A DNA stretch of 64,000 nt, taken from the NCBI GenBank assembly GCA_025531455.1, contig JAMYHL010000001.1, positions 62,001-126,000 of the forward strand, written 5' to 3'. The notes under the pieces were generated by a model. It saw only the letters and a program-made list of their open reading frames with translations, was not told the DNA's origin and did no database searches. This DNA is from Apiotrichum sp. Y4204 (taxonomy: Eukaryota > Basidiomycota > Tremellomycetes > Trichosporonales > Trichosporonaceae). Each line of letters opens with the position of its first letter. Position 1 is the first letter of the stretch. Shown here piece after piece: positions 33,145 to 46,271 of the stretch. The position numbers were made by a program, and so were the translations under genes.

Positions 33145-36100
33145 GATGCAACCCGGAGTTACGAGGGCAGACGGAGGAAACGATGACTTTGCGACAGACG
33201 ACAGGCAAGATGAGCTCGGCTTAGCGATAACATACACGAACAGCGACGACCAGGCCACTGCGTGCCCTCCGAGTCACGACACATTCAGCCTCGACAATGG
33301 CTTCCGGGATGAATAGTCTATAATGGCCAGTGACATTGATTTTGATCATCAGCGTTATGCACTTTTCCTCAGTGGCATTCAGATTCCCGTGGATATTGAC
33401 TGCTCTTCGATTTGTCGACTCTCCCTGTGAAGGTCATGGTCTCCATCAAGCCCAGACCAAGCCATTTGTGGCTCACCTCGCAGCAATCTCCACCCCTTCA
33501 TCAGGAGCCCGTAATTTAATTGCTTCGTCAGTTGAGGCGTCAGGTTTTGGGCTGCCTAGCGCCTGTTATCAAGCCTTATCCCTTCCGATACCAGTGCAGG
33601 CCCGCAAACCTCCAATCTCTTCCTTACCCCGATTATTCTTGTAGAAGTCTGCAGCTGAGTCTCCTCGCAGCGGGCGTTCCGAACTTCTCCCACCCGGTCT
33701 TCCAAGCCCGGTCTAAATCCGATGACTGTCTGGCCTCTCAGATGGACGCCTCACGGGATATTCAAGTGCCATCGCGACTGAGACATTCCTCGAGGCCGAT
33801 AGTGTGCGTTCTCTGACTCAATTTCTCGGCCTCACATCGAGCCGGAAGATGGCGGATTCAGCTCAGACGGTGGCAAGGCCAGCAACGCCACATAAAATGC
33901 TAACCGTGGTACTCAAAGGAGAGTCAGGCTTGGGTCAAAGAGTTTGTGGGGGAGACGGGCATTACCAGCCGCCGAAACAGTCAGTGTCTCTGGATGGGGT
34001 GAGAGCGGAAAGGCGGACCTGTAGGTATGCCTGTTTCCCTCCACTACATCCGTACTCAAAAGAAGAATACCGCCTCGAGTGCCTGATTTTCCTAACAATG
34101 AGCAGACGTCTATTCCTCCGAAGATTGTCGTTCCCCAACCCGTAGCCCTCGATGAGTGGATTTTGCCACAGGTGGAGATAGTGTGGGGGGTTCAACACCG
34201 AGATGATGCTAGATCGATCCAGTCTCGGACGAATGACGGCATCAGGATGATCCCGACATTTTCAGTGATCTCATAACGAATCCTGATTGGCTGGGTTTCC
34301 GGATGGTTCCTCACCCCTGCCACGCTGGTCAAACTCGGTGCCTGAACATCCGATTTGGGCCTGCACCCCTTTGATCAGCTGGATCGCCGTCCCTGGAATT
34401 TTGGCCGGCTGATGGAACCCTTATGACAGATCTCCTACATTCCAAGCACACATGCACACATGCACACTGTACACTGTATCGCGTATCGCTACGCGCTACG
34501 CCCTACACAGCCTTCATGCAAAGAAATATGTGGCGGATAGTGATGGTGGATGTCCTCTCGTCAAGCGCGTAGTTGGGTATGTGCTGACTGTTCTGAACCC
34601 AGATAACTGGACGGGACATGCGTGGACGCTATTCCATTGTGTGGCAGGAAAGAGCCAAAAAGGAGAACATCCGAATATTATCCGATACAACGCGCAGGTG
34701 GAAAGAGACATAAAAACTTCCATTAAAATACACAACATAAGGTTTGCTGGGTCATAGAGTCGGAAAGCGGCTCTCTCCGACCGCCCCTGTGGGTCACAAA
34801 GACTTGGGGGCGCCGTAGCTCCAAGGTTCCAGATTTCCAGAACCAGGTCCGATCGTACAGTCAGCCGCTTTTCAGAACCCACACCTCAGACTGGTGCCCC
34901 GGGCCGGCCGTCCCCTCCTGTCGCAGCCGCTGATCAGACAAAGCGTCGCCCGCCATCACGACGCACGTTGACGCGACGGCACGCCGTGCATGGCGCATGT
35001 TGTCTTCCCAGTGCACAACAAATAGTGTATGCAGATTGGGCTGGTGAGAATAGATGAGCGGGAATGAACAATGGCGATTGAATGCACAGACTCCCGCCCA
35101 AAACAATGGTGGCATGCAATGACAATGGGCAAACAATCGCTTCGCGCTTCCCGCTAACGCCGTTGCCTATCCACATTCCCCGGCGCCTACCTCCTTGGCC
35201 CAAAGCATGCATTCCGCAACACATTAAACGGTGTTTGCCTTCTGCATCGACTACAACACGCCCGAGGATGGCCGCAGTGGAACTCGGTTTGGTGGCTGTT
35301 TCTGGGTGTGACGTGATGACATCCAATAACGCTATGGGCTAGCCATGTCAGTCCGCAGGCCATCGACCAAGACCTCTGCTCATTCCTTTCCCCTGCCTGC
35401 CTTCGATTCTTAGCATGGAAGCAGGCGGAGGTCCATGCTTGCCCACAGATGGGCATAACTCCGTAACGCCGCTACGTCGGATGGTTGTTGATGTAGATGG
35501 GGGAGTGTTTGGTGGAGGCGAGAAGATGCGATGATTGTGTCACTCCACATGTCTCGCGTACCCAGGCTCACACTGTACGACCCACACACTCTGGACGCCC
35601 TGTGCGCACTGAAAAGGGCGCCGAGCTCACGAGCTGCATCGCACGGCTTCCGGGATGACTCGGCTCCCCGTGGACAGCCAAGCTCGTCACTTCGGGTCCG
35701 CGTGCCCAAAGTACCAAAGTGTCCAGCCAACACCACCAGTGTGGCACCTCTTCCTCACCCCCCCAAACTGACCAAACCTAACAAGCCAGAAGCAAAAGTC
35801 CATCCCCCCCCCCCCATCCCACATCACGCCACTGCGCACCAAGTCTGTTCCCAGTAGTCGGCCCCATCTGCACGGAGAGAGATATGCGCCATGCTCCTGA
35901 TCAACTTTTGAGTAGAGATGCCTCCGGCCATTCATCCCCCATCATCCCTCCGGTACACGGTTCTGCCCATGCCCCCCTTCCCCTCCCCCCCCCACAATGG
36001 CGCACCAAACATCCAAAGAAGGGGGGGGGCGATGAGGTGTGTCTTCCTCCCGTTGCGGTCACTGTCATCCCCCCCCGCGGCCGTACCCTTCCTTCCCCGC

Positions 36101-36358
36101 CCCCACAACCGCCACTCCCCCGTGCGATCTAGTCACCCCGTCGCCGCCGTGTCAGATATACCAGACCCCTTTTGCGCACAATTCTGCCCATCCCCCCGTC
36201 CCCCTCGCCGTCGACAACGACCACCACCAACGGTATATCGTTCCTCTGCATCTGCATCTCTCTTTCTCTTCTTCTCTTCATCCTTCAATCCACATCTATC
36301 TATCCTCACCCACAACACCTACTTTTTAACCCCATCAAACCACATCCATCCATCCATC
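33145..36358. other. Long intergenic region, histone H3 promoter at right
   Basis: No gene is supported between 33145 and about 35700. From about 35740 to 36355 the plus strand is strongly C/T-rich with several C-runs (C11 near 35805; further C7-C8 runs to 36075), merging into the H3 5' UTR (CATCCATCCATC just before the ATG). Confidence 0.55.
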
Positions 36359-37529
<1,171 letters not shown>

Positions 37530-37882
37530 GTGCTGTTAGTCCCCGGCGGGTGAGGCGTATCTCGCCCGGCCTAGTTAGTCCCAGGCGCTCTATCGCCATA
37601 CAGCTTGTCGTCATTTGATCAGTGTCTCGTCATTTCGTTTTTCGCTCTCTCCTTACATACACCCTTCGAGCGGCATCGCTACCCATCAAACTCATCACCT
37701 ACGCGTAGCCCGCGCATTCGTAGCAAGCCTATGAATACTGTATCCCTGTACATTGTTATACATTGTGGTCTCTACTAACTTGGATGTGGTCGACGCATCA
37801 GAGATGGTGTCGATGGAGGCTCTACCTGGTTGCCTCTGCCGTCGATGAGCCACTGTTGCTGCTGTTCTCGTACCTTCTCCCA
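37530..37882. other. Intergenic between convergent genes
   Basis: The 3' flank of H3 and of the minus-strand gene ending at 37883. I see no obvious histone-type 3' stem-loop and no other feature. Confidence 0.55.
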
Positions 37883-39015
37883 TTACACCGCAGCATCAAC
37901 CTCTATGCTGTCGCCCTTCTCGTTCTCCTTCTCCGCCGCCTCTTTCTTCTCCTTCTCCTCCTTGGCCATCTGCACCCTCAACGCCCTCGTAGCCTTGAGC
38001 ATTTCGCGCAGCGCCGCTGCCTCCTGTCGTGTACCGTACAGACCGAGGTTCGCCTCTCCACTGGCGGCTGGACTCGGGTCGGCTCGCAGCGTCGACGCCA
38101 GCGGCCGCGGTACGCCATCCACTGGCGGCGCGCGGAGGACGCTTGGGGCTGCGCGTGTTCCGCGTAGGTAGAAGACGGTTTGGCGGAGCACGAACTGGAT
38201 TTTCTGAGTGTGAGCAAGCCTGGAGCCTGGAGGACAGAAGAGCACGGTAAACTCTCCCTACAGCTCGGAAGAGAGATGAGAGCTACTTGCTCAGCAATAC
38301 CAGGGGCTTGAGCTGTCCCCTGGTTCACCGTCGCTATCCCAGCTCGCGTTCATTCTACTCACATCCAGCGTGTTCATGTAATGCTCGACGGCATCACGCG
38401 CCGCAAGACCCTTCTCCTCGTCCGCAGCCGTCGTCGGCGAGACGAGGTGTGCGAGGATGGGCTTGACATCTAGCAGGAGGGCGGGTATCGCCTGAAGTCA
38501 GCGTCTAGACGACCTGTGATGGCTGTATGCCGCCTACGCGGAGCTAGGCGTAGAGGGATCAATGGATGGGATCTCAACGGCCCCGAGAGCGAGTGAGACA
38601 AGGTCGTGGAGCGGTGTTGTAGCTGCGAGCAGGTCTGCAGAGATACGCAGCAGAGCACTGTTCCGAACGGCTGGCTCAATCGTCCATCGTCGCTGGAGGG
38701 AGCGGCGCAACGACCGCAGATTTGCAAGTCCTTCGCCACCGGCAGTGACGGCGGCACGGAGCATACTCGACACGTCACCGTCCTCCTCGTCACTCGCCAT
38801 CTAGCTGCGAGGCTGTGCGGACGACGGCTCCATGGATCCATGAACTGTCTCGGCCCGGTTTGTCCACCCCCACACGCTCCGCTCCATTCCGCCATCCACC
38901 GCCCATTCCCGCATGCATCCACGACACCCACCTTCTCGACATGCGCCAGCGCGGTCAGCAGCGAGTCGACGTCGAGCGACTCGAGCTCGAGCGGGTCGTG
39001 TTCCGTGTCGGACAT
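37883..39015 (-). CDS. Unrecognised nuclear-type protein, weakly Mediator-11-like
   Basis: complement(37883..38203, 38363..38471, 38538..38800, 38932..39015), 258 aa. The reading frame depends on a GTAGGC donor at 38537 and a TGCTAG acceptor at 38472, the only pair that keeps frame. The N-terminus (DVDSLLTALAHVEK, then a short acidic patch and SSMLRAAVTAGGEGLANLRSL) and the later VEHYMNTLDKIQFVLRQTVFYLRG recall the two helical blocks of Mediator subunit 11, but the match is weak and the chain is longer than usual. The C-terminal 60 residues form a charged coiled-coil-like helix (ALREMLKATRALRVQMAKEE onward) with an acidic end. A shorter product starting at Met 38800 is possible. Function left open. 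Confidence 0.55.
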
Positions 39016-39357
39016 GGCGGCGTGCTTTGCGGTGCAGTGGTGAAAGTCTGGGTATTGTTTTCACCGACGGCTGGTTCATGGGTCATTGTCAGGGCTAGAT
39101 TGCTTCCGTCCGATCCTTCCCAGTCGCTCTTGGCGATCAGTCTTGGCTTTGCTTGCAGGCCACCAAAGACCAACATCCCAGCCGATTGCAGCTTGATGGA
39201 AGACAACAGAACAATGTTCTTGTGTGCGTGTTACCGCGAATGCGTGCGACTTGAACCTTAGTGCTCGAGCTGCGCAGCGCCGCCTCGAAAAAGCACAGAT
39301 GGAGCCATCCGAGCTCGAAATAAAAAAAATTCGGCTGAAGGGATTGATACCTCCTAT
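39016..39357. other. Intergenic, 5' flank of the 37883-39015 gene
   Basis: No gene seen. The right end is the 3' flank of the minus-strand tRNA, with an A8 run at 39322-39329 (T8 terminator on the minus strand). Confidence 0.55.
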
Positions 39358-39445
39358 TGACGAGAGTGGGATTCGAACCCACGTCCGAAGACTGCGGAAG
39401 GGATAAACCTTAACACAGCGCCTTAGACCGCTCGGCCATCTCGCC
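39358..39445 (-). tRNA. tRNA-Leu (anticodon AAG), with intron
   Basis: Same acceptor GGCGAGA/TCTCGTC, D, variable and T arms as the other two tRNA-Leu genes here. The anticodon loop TTAAGG gives anticodon AAG at 39411-39409, followed by a 10-nt intron (39407-39398). A T8 terminator lies about 30 nt downstream. The mature tRNA would be the same isoacceptor as the 9504 gene, but the intron sequence differs. Confidence 0.93.
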
Positions 39446-39810
39446 GATGTTGTTTCAGATTTTTTCTTCTTTGTGTACACGCATGAGTCCCTGGGGTGCG
39501 TGACGGGCAGAAGTGCCCAACAAATCCTGCTCAACAGGTGGGAATGTGCATGCGGTCGTCGCTGTGTGATCTGCGTTGAAGGTTCTCTCGATGCAAAGAT
39601 AACAGCGGGGCCATAGGGTCTACCAGTGGGTGCTGTCCACAATCGGAAATGGTGTCGACACACATGCGGCTGGCACGCAACGATGGTCCATATGGACCTG
39701 CCATTTCAGTCACCACCTCCACCACCAGGTGTTAGCCCTCCACCAATTTGGTGTCTGTCTGTCTCTAGGTTTACTTCTTCCCTCCTTTCTCTCCATCCAT
39801 CACACACACC
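39446..39810. other. Intergenic, ARP8 promoter
   Basis: Short region between the 5' end of the tRNA gene and the ARP8 start; pyrimidine-rich from about 39705 to 39810. No further feature. Confidence 0.55.
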
Positions 39811-42407
39811 ATGGACACCGGCCCGCCATCACCCGCCACGTCCGCGATTGAGCCGCCGCGCACGCCGAAGCCCGAGGACGCGGGCGACGAGCCCAAGGCG
39901 TCGCAGGCAAGCCAGGACGCGCCAGAGGCCACTGAGCCGCCGACAGAGGCGCCGACTGGCACCGACACGCCTGTCGCGGGCCCGAGTGCTGCGCCGAAAC
40001 GGAGTCGCAAGTCGAAAGCCCACGTATGTTGTGTGATTATTTGCGTGCTGACAAGTAGACGCAGAAGCAGACGATTCCCGCCGACGGATTTATCGCGTAT
40101 ACCACCGCCTATGTCCCTGGCCTGTGAGTCCGCATCCAAGGCTGCGCTGATGTCTCCTTAGCTACAATGTCAAGAACCCCGCGGGTGACTTTTCCTCTCG
40201 AGAATCGAACGTTGGCGTGATCCGGCAACTGAGCCAGGCTCGCGCGCGCCGCGAGCGGGAGGAAGAGGAGCTGCGAGTGAAGCTCGCGGAAGAGGCGGCC
40301 GCCACTGCAGCCGAGGCCGCAGGTGAGGGAGCGGTGGGCGAGAACGGTGAAGGCAATGAGGAGGAGCCTAAGGAGGCGAATGGCACGACTGCAACGACTG
40401 CAACGAGTGCCAAGGAGGAGAAGAAGGAGCCCGCGGCGGCTGAGAACCCGCTCTCCAAGATCCTCATCATTCATCCCGGGTCGCGGAACCTGCGTCTCGG
40501 CCGCGCCAGCGACTTTTACCCGCATGAAGTGCCAAACTGCATTGCGCGCCCCGCGAGCGCCCCTGGTGGATTTGACCCGCCTGCCCCGGGGAAGCGGAGT
40601 GCAGACGAGGCGTTTGACGCGAATATCGGATACTTGCGCGACTACCTCCGCAACCGGTTGCGGCAGAACAAGTTAACTACGGATTGGAAGGAAGGGCAGC
40701 GCGTGAACAATGCGAATGCCAAGGCCAAGCCTGAGAGCATCCCCGAGCACAACGACCCAAGGAGGATTGAGTGGACGGAGCTTGAGGGGCGACCTTATGT
40801 TGTTGGCGCGGATGCGCTCAAGCTCCCGACTAGTAAGGGGTGGCGTGTGCGCTATCCCATCATTCAGCGCAAGTTCAACACACGAGACTGGAAGAGCCAT
40901 CAGCTGCTCCTTGACGACTTTACAATCATTCTGCAAGAGTCTCTGAGGACGGAGCTGGGCATCAAGCCGATAGACTACAAGGTGGGTTTGCCTGCGTGTA
41001 TATGAACCCTCGATCTGCCTGTTGGTCTATCTAACTTCAGAACTACTCTGTTGTCCTTATTGTCCCCGACCATGGCGACAGGGCGTATGTTGAGCAGATG
41101 ACAAACATTCTCTTCACCATTATGGGCTTCAAGCAGATAGCCATCCACCAAGAATCATATTGCGCCGTTTTCTCCGCCGGCATGTCCTCGGCTTGTGTCG
41201 TGGATATTGGTGCGCAAGAAACATCTGTCACGTGTGTTGATGAGGGCGTTGTCAATCCCGACACGCGGATTACGCTCAACTATGGCGGCGACGACGTGAC
41301 TATCGCACTCAAAGCGCTTCTCGAGCGCTCCTCGTTCCCATACCGCGACCTGGACCTCAGCCGCGCACAGGACTGGATTATGCTCGACGAGCTCAAGATG
41401 CGCATCTGCACCCTTGAGGAACACCTCGTCGCCAACACGCCATGGGAATTCTACGTCCTCTCCGAGGGTCTCACGCAGAAGTATCTGCTCCGCACCTACG
41501 ACGAGAATGTTCTCGCGCCGTTGTGCTTCTTCGACACTCGCATGGTGAGTGCAGCTGCGCCATTGTGTTATCAGCTGACAGATAGATCGACTTTGAGACG
41601 AAGAAGGAAGATGGCAAACTAGGACTGCGAAACCTTGACGTTGACGACCTCATAAAATCGCACTACGATGAACCAGTGAGTTGCTCTGAGTGTCTCCCAC
41701 TAACTCGCCTCAGACTGGTGCAATGAAGGCATGTACCGGCCACCTGCTTCCATCGGTAGATCGCGCTGGAACTCCGGCACCAGGTGGAGATGTCACTCCG
41801 GTCGGCACACCCGGGCCGACATCTCAACCGGGGGCAAGCGCCACCTCAACACCCGCTCCTCCAGCTGCCAACACGCACTCCGCCTCGACCCCTATCCCCA
41901 ACCTGGTGCCGCCGACGGCCAACCCGTCCGCAGCAGCCACGCCTGGCCCAGACGGCGAGGCTGCGGACGACCTCTCACTCAAGGAGCGTATCGCCTATGA
42001 GGCGAGCAAGACGCCTCTCGACGGAGCAATCGCCGCCAGCATCGCCCAGTCGGCAAGCGAAAACAAGATCAAGACCGCGGCTAACTCTATTCTTCTCGTC
42101 GGCGGGGGTAGCGCCCTCAAGGGTCTCGTCCCCTTCATATCTGAGCGGTGAGCCACAGACAGGAACAGATCCAGCTGTAGTAGACTCTGCTAACCCCAGT
42201 CTCCCGTCGCTTCTCCGTCAGCGCGGGTTGCCCATCCAGGACGTCACCATCGTGCCACCACCACGCAACCTCAACCCCAAGTTTGTGAGCTGGAAGGGCG
42301 CGAGCGTCATGTGCAACCTCGACTCGCTGAGCGATATGTGGATCCGCAAGGACGAGTTTGAGGCGATTGGCGCGCGGACACTGAAGGACCACCTGCTGTT
42401 CCTCTGA
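39811..42407 (+). CDS. ARP8: Actin-related protein 8, INO80 complex
   Basis: Exons 39811..40023, 40065..40123, 40162..40981, 41041..41544, 41586..41675, 41714..42147 and 42200..42407 give 775 aa. Arp8 belongs to the actin-Arp4-Arp8 module of the INO80 chromatin remodeller and binds extranucleosomal DNA. Visible features: a disordered Pro/Glu/Thr N-terminus, TIPADGFIAYTTAYVPG and ILIIHPGSRNLRLGRASDFYPHEVPNCIAR (first actin-fold strands), YSVVLIVPDHGDRAYVEQM, SACVVDIGAQETSVTCVDEG (the phosphate-2-like actin loop), NYGGDDVTIALKALL, SILLVGGGSALKGLVPFI, and a C-terminal FVSWKGASVMCNLDSLSDMWIRKDEF. An Ala/Thr/Pro-rich insert sits at about 565-645, as in other Arp8 proteins. The acceptor of intron 1 could be 40058 or 40064, changing two residues. 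Confidence 0.93.
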
Positions 42408-42507
42408 GATCGTGGAGGGATCTAGAACTGGTATCATGTACGGCTGTGATGGGTGATATGCAGACATGCTATGATGCTACGAGTTGCTTTCTACTTCAGA
42501 TTACCGT

Positions 42508-43369
42508 CTACTTCTCGAGCTCCTTCTTAGCCGTCTGCTGCATCTTCTCCAGCTCGGCAGTGATCTTATCCGTGGCCTTCTGCACGTCGTCCGAGCCCTC
42601 CTCGCCGCGCCCACCGAGCGCCTTGAACGCGTCCGTCCGCGCGATGCGCACCTGGCCCTTGGCCGACTCAGTCGCATCATGCAGCGACTTGAGGATCTCG
42701 CGGCGCACATCCGCTGTCGGCCGGGAAACAGGAATGCGGAGCGTGTTGCCCTCACGCTGCGGGCTGATGCCGGGAATGTTCGCCTTGTGGATCGCCATCT
42801 CGATGTGCTTGATCGCCTCGCCGTCCCACACCTCCACGATCAGCGTGTTCCCCTTGGTCGTGACCGACGCGACGGCCTTGAGCGGGACCATGCCCTGTTC
42901 CGGCATCTGGACCTTGACCGAGTCAAGAATGGCTGCCGTCAGTATTGACACCAAAAACCGCTTAGCTGAAGAGTAAAACGACAGCCAAGTCCAAAGAGGG
43001 CTCGTGAGCCCGAGCACACTCACCAGGCATGACCCTCCCGCGGCCGCGCTCCACGCCATCATACACAGTCGTGCGCGCCCACTCGAGCGCCTTGTCCATG
43101 CGCTTCTCGGCCCTGGCGACAATCTCGTCAATGTCGCCGGGCAAGAGGCCCGGGTCCTCCTCGACATCCTTCTTCTTGCCCTTCTTGTCCGCGGCGGCCT
43201 TGCCGCCGGCAGCCTTGCCGCCCTTCTTCCACGCCGCGGGGGTCGAGGTGAACGCGCGGGCGGGGAAGGTAGGCGTAGAGGGGCCGCGAGCCGCGAGAGG
43301 AGCGACTCCCCGAGCGAGGGGACGGTTGAGAGCGGGGCGGAGCGCGCGTAGAGCTGTGACGGGGCGCAT
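42508..43369 (-). CDS. RRF1: Mitochondrial ribosome recycling factor
   Basis: complement(42508..42932, 43024..43369), 256 aa. The first 50 residues are Arg/Ala-rich without acidic residues (PALNRPLARGVAPLAARG), a mitochondrial presequence. A Lys-rich linker follows, then the RRF fold: AEKRMDKALEWAR, VMPAILDSVKVQ, the core GMVPLKAVASVTTKGNTLIVEVWD, PGISPQREGNTLRIPVSRPTADVRREI and the final long helix ATDKITAELEKMQQTAKKELE. With EF-G2 it splits post-termination mitochondrial ribosomes. The gene is divergent from the zinc-knuckle gene at 43600, with a 230-bp shared promoter containing a TCACGTGA site at about 43480. Confidence 0.92.
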
Positions 43370-43599
43370 GGTGGTTTGGTATGCAGATAAGAGAGGTTGC
43401 AATGTCCTATGTTGCGCGTTGCTTTGCTTTTGTCGGCGGAGCAACCCATGTCATAATGTCCGAGATGAGAGGAGAAAGGTCACGTGAGCGTGGTCCAAAA
43501 GTTGCGAATGTCTCAAGGTGGAGTTCCGTCCAAGTCGACAATCCTACAATCCTTCGTCTCGCCACTCTCAACCACACTCACAATTTACACGCAAGCACG

Positions 43600-44700
43600 A
43601 TGGCGCGGTTCACGAACATTGGCATGCCGCGCAAGACGTTTGTTGCGTCCGCGGCGGAGGAGGCGGAGCGCGAGGCTGGCGCCGAGGCAGCTGGTCCGTC
43701 CGGGGCCGGGAAGGGCGGCGAGAAGCGCAAGGGGTGGGGACGGGACCCGGAGATTGCGAGTGAGTACGGTGTTGCTCGGCATGGATGATGGGCGGATAGA
43801 TGAGCCATTGTTATGATCTATGTTGCTCCCTTATCCGTGCTGATGCTCTCAGAACGCGCAAAGTTCGCCGAGGAGCGCTCAGAGGAACGCCGCCTGAAAC
43901 GTATCGACGACCGCGCAGCCGCGACAACGTGCTTTGCGTGCCGTGGGGTGGGACACGCGGCGCGGGACTGCCCGAATATTCTTCTCGCTGCGAGCGGGGA
44001 GGGCGGAAGCGCGGCGCTGCTCGAGGCGGGGGACATGGCTAAGCGTCAGGCGGAGGCGTTGGCCCAGGAGGGCGAGGGCGAGGGCGACGGCGACGGAGAG
44101 AGAGAGGAGAAGGGCAAGAAGAAGGGCAAGGGGAAGAAGGAGAAGAAGGCCAAGGGCGGAGAGGTCACCAGCGGAAAATGCTACCGGTGAGTACTAGATT
44201 TGCGAGCGCGCTCTGACCGCAGGTGCAACTCGGCGGCCCACTCGCTCTCGCGGTGCCCGAAACGCGTCGACCCCAAGGATCCGACACCGTTCGCGACGTG
44301 CTACGTGTGTCTTGAGAAGGGCCACCTCTCGAGCGCGTGTCCCAAGAACCCGCGCGGCGTGTACGTTAACGGCGGCAGCTGCAAGGTGTGCAAGTCGGTC
44401 GCGCACCGCGCCAAGGACTGTCCTGTCGAGGCCAAGATGATCGCCGAGCAGCGTGCGGCCAACTTTGCGGCCTCGGGTCACGGCCAGGCGGTGAACCCCC
44501 TCGCGCTCGGAACGGGTGTGGCTGCCGGCGCGGACGAGGACGACTTTATGGCTTCGACGCGCGACTTCCAAGGTAACAGGAAGCGTCATGCGCCGGCCAA
44601 GAACGGACAGCGTGGCCTGGCGAAGCTCCCCGGAGAGGAGGGCTCGTTCGTGCCCGCCGCCAAGCCTGCTCCCAGGAAGAAGAAGGTCGTCTCGTTCTAG
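43600..44700 (+). CDS. Zinc-knuckle (CCHC x4) nucleic-acid-binding protein, ZCCHC9-like
   Basis: Exons 43600..43759, 43853..44186 and 44223..44700 give 323 aa. Four CX2CX4HX4C zinc knuckles are visible: CFACRGVGHAARDC, then after a Lys/Glu/Gly-rich linker CYRCNSAAHSLSRC, CYVCLEKGHLSSAC and CKVCKSVAHRAKDC. Knuckle spacing and the N-terminal charged helix (KFAEERSEERRLKRIDDR) match ZCCHC9-type nucleolar proteins linked to rRNA processing. Intron 2 splits the second knuckle after its first Cys. The C-terminus (KPAPRKKKVVSF) is basic. RNA binding is expected from the fold; the exact role is inferred. Divergent partner of RRF1. Confidence 0.85.
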
Positions 44701-44991
44701 AATGGCTCCTCGGCAGGCTTGTTGCGTGTAGTATTAGGATTCGAAGGTGCCTCTCTCTATCTCTATCTCTCTTCTTCCCGTTGAGCCTCTGTCTCGCTTT
44801 GGTCTTATCTAGATGTATTCCAGTATCTAACGCGCGGTCGTGGAATGCGACATACAGCTATGAGTACATACAATCAGCGCCGCTAGCCAGACACTCGGCC
44901 GGGGCCAGGTGTCTTCAGCTACGGCTTACGAGCTCCCAATGAGATACCGCCTACCACGTCTATATCTTCTGTGGCCAATATCCTTGTCCGG

Positions 44992-45871
44992 TTACGCCGG
45001 CAGCTCAGCGGTAATGGGTACCAAATCCGTGTCGAACAATTCGATAAACTGCGGTCAGTGGATCTTCATCGGACTAACACCCACTTGTTCATTAAGGACG
45101 CGGACCTTCATCCCCGCATACCGCCTGTACTCTTCGAGAATGGAGGAAAGCGCCCACCGCTGCAGCTTACGCCAACACCCGACGACGGTGCCTGTCCTGT
45201 GGCGCCCCATATTGCAGCACACGAGGGTGGGGAAGGTGGACGGCTGGAGAAGGAGGGTGAGAGCGTGGATGATCAGCGGCTCTGTCGGTGGAGGAAGCGG
45301 CGGGAGGTGGTCTGAGATGCGTTAGCTTGGCAGAGGTTAGAGGCCTGAGTTGTAGACAGAAAGTGGAGGACAACTCACACTGGCCACTGAGCGGCACGAC
45401 ACCCGAGTCACAGTATGGTGGGGGAAAGTGTGGGTTGAGTGATACCTGCGGCGCGAGGTTGTGGAGAATGATGCCCTGCGACTCGAGGAAGGAGACACTG
45501 GAGTCAGCTCGAGTACTCGACTAGTAAGCTGATAAGAGGTCGCTCCGAATGAGCCCTGCAGCTGTCACAGGACCGTTCTTGCGTCGTCGGCGCAGTGCAC
45601 GACTCACAAGATCTCCGTTGGCTCCTCGGCACCGACCCAGATCACGGTGCGTAGCTCGAGTTTCTCGAGAAACGTAAAGTTCAGTTCGGTCGGCTGGGCG
45701 GAGCGGTAGAAACCTGTTGAGTATCAATGTCCTGTGTCGGCCATGTTCGTGAACAAGCTTATGCGATGAAGAAGCCGAAGCTTGGAGAACGCATATTGTG
45801 CAGTAAGCAGCCTCTGTGCACTCACCGTCCTCGACCAAGCCATAGTTCATCGGTGGGACGATCTTGGCCAT
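44992..45871 (-). CDS. OCA6: OCA6/SIW14-like atypical dual-specificity phosphatase
   Basis: complement(44992..45048, 45085..45311, 45379..45497, 45608..45713, 45826..45871), 184 aa. It opens PPMNYGLVEDGFYRSAQPTEL with NFTFLEKLELRTVIWVG, the PFA-DSP family lead-in. The CX5R active site is CNMGRHR (Cys123, Arg129), followed by TGTVVGCWRKLQRWALSSIL and FIELFDTDLV. Known members dephosphorylate inositol pyrophosphates at the 5 position or phosphotyrosine, acting in stress and nutrient signalling. No splice is taken at the GTATCA after LAPQ, because only reading through to the GTGAGTTG donor at 45378 keeps frame. SIW14, OCA1 and OCA2 are near relatives; CCNMGRHRTG plus the C-terminus favours OCA6. 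Confidence 0.82.
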
Positions 45872-46017
45872 GTCTGCTGCGTTTCCGAGTTGATGGAGAG
45901 ATGGAATAGAGAGACAGTTGTTGTTGTTGCTTCTCGTCGAGGGTTTCAGCTTTCGGCTTCTTCGAACGTGCTTGCTTGGTCCAGGCTCTGCGCGGTTGAC
46001 TATGAGAATTCGGTGAT

Positions 46018-46074
46018 GTAATGGCATTAGGAACCTTTCTACGGCCTTTAACGCATCGATGCTAATGCCATTAC
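46018..46074. repeat. Perfect 13-bp inverted repeat in a divergent promoter
   Basis: GTAATGGCATTAG (46018-46030) and CTAATGCCATTAC (46062-46074) are exact reverse complements separated by 31 bp. They lie between the divergent starts of the OCA6-like gene (45871) and the RRP17-like gene (46272). A dyad operator or a cruciform is possible. Confidence 0.9.
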
Positions 46075-46271
46075 AGAAACTGAAATTAGATGAGAGTTAA
46101 TTAACACGTGTCTTTTGAGCAATATTGCACCGTTTGCCACCAGAAAGATTATCAGCAGTGTGGCACAAGTCGTGCCTCCACTCGAACAATTTCAATGCGC
46201 CGACCAGGTCGTCCGACAACAGCATCACAACCTCCCTCTCCATCCACCACCCCACGACAAAACAGTTTACG

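Noticed and set aside
35800..36130. C-runs before histone H3 as a possible telomere-like or G-quadruplex array
   Set aside because: The runs are irregular and within a general CT-rich promoter; no telomere-type unit is repeated.
38493..38537. Acceptor TTCAG|GCG for the 37883-39015 gene
   Set aside because: It puts the next exon out of frame with the GTAGGC donor; the TGCTAG acceptor at 38472 keeps frame.
45380..45446. Splice donor GTATCA after LAPQ in the OCA6-like gene
   Set aside because: No acceptor keeps phase from there; reading through to the strong GTGAGTTG donor at 45378 does.
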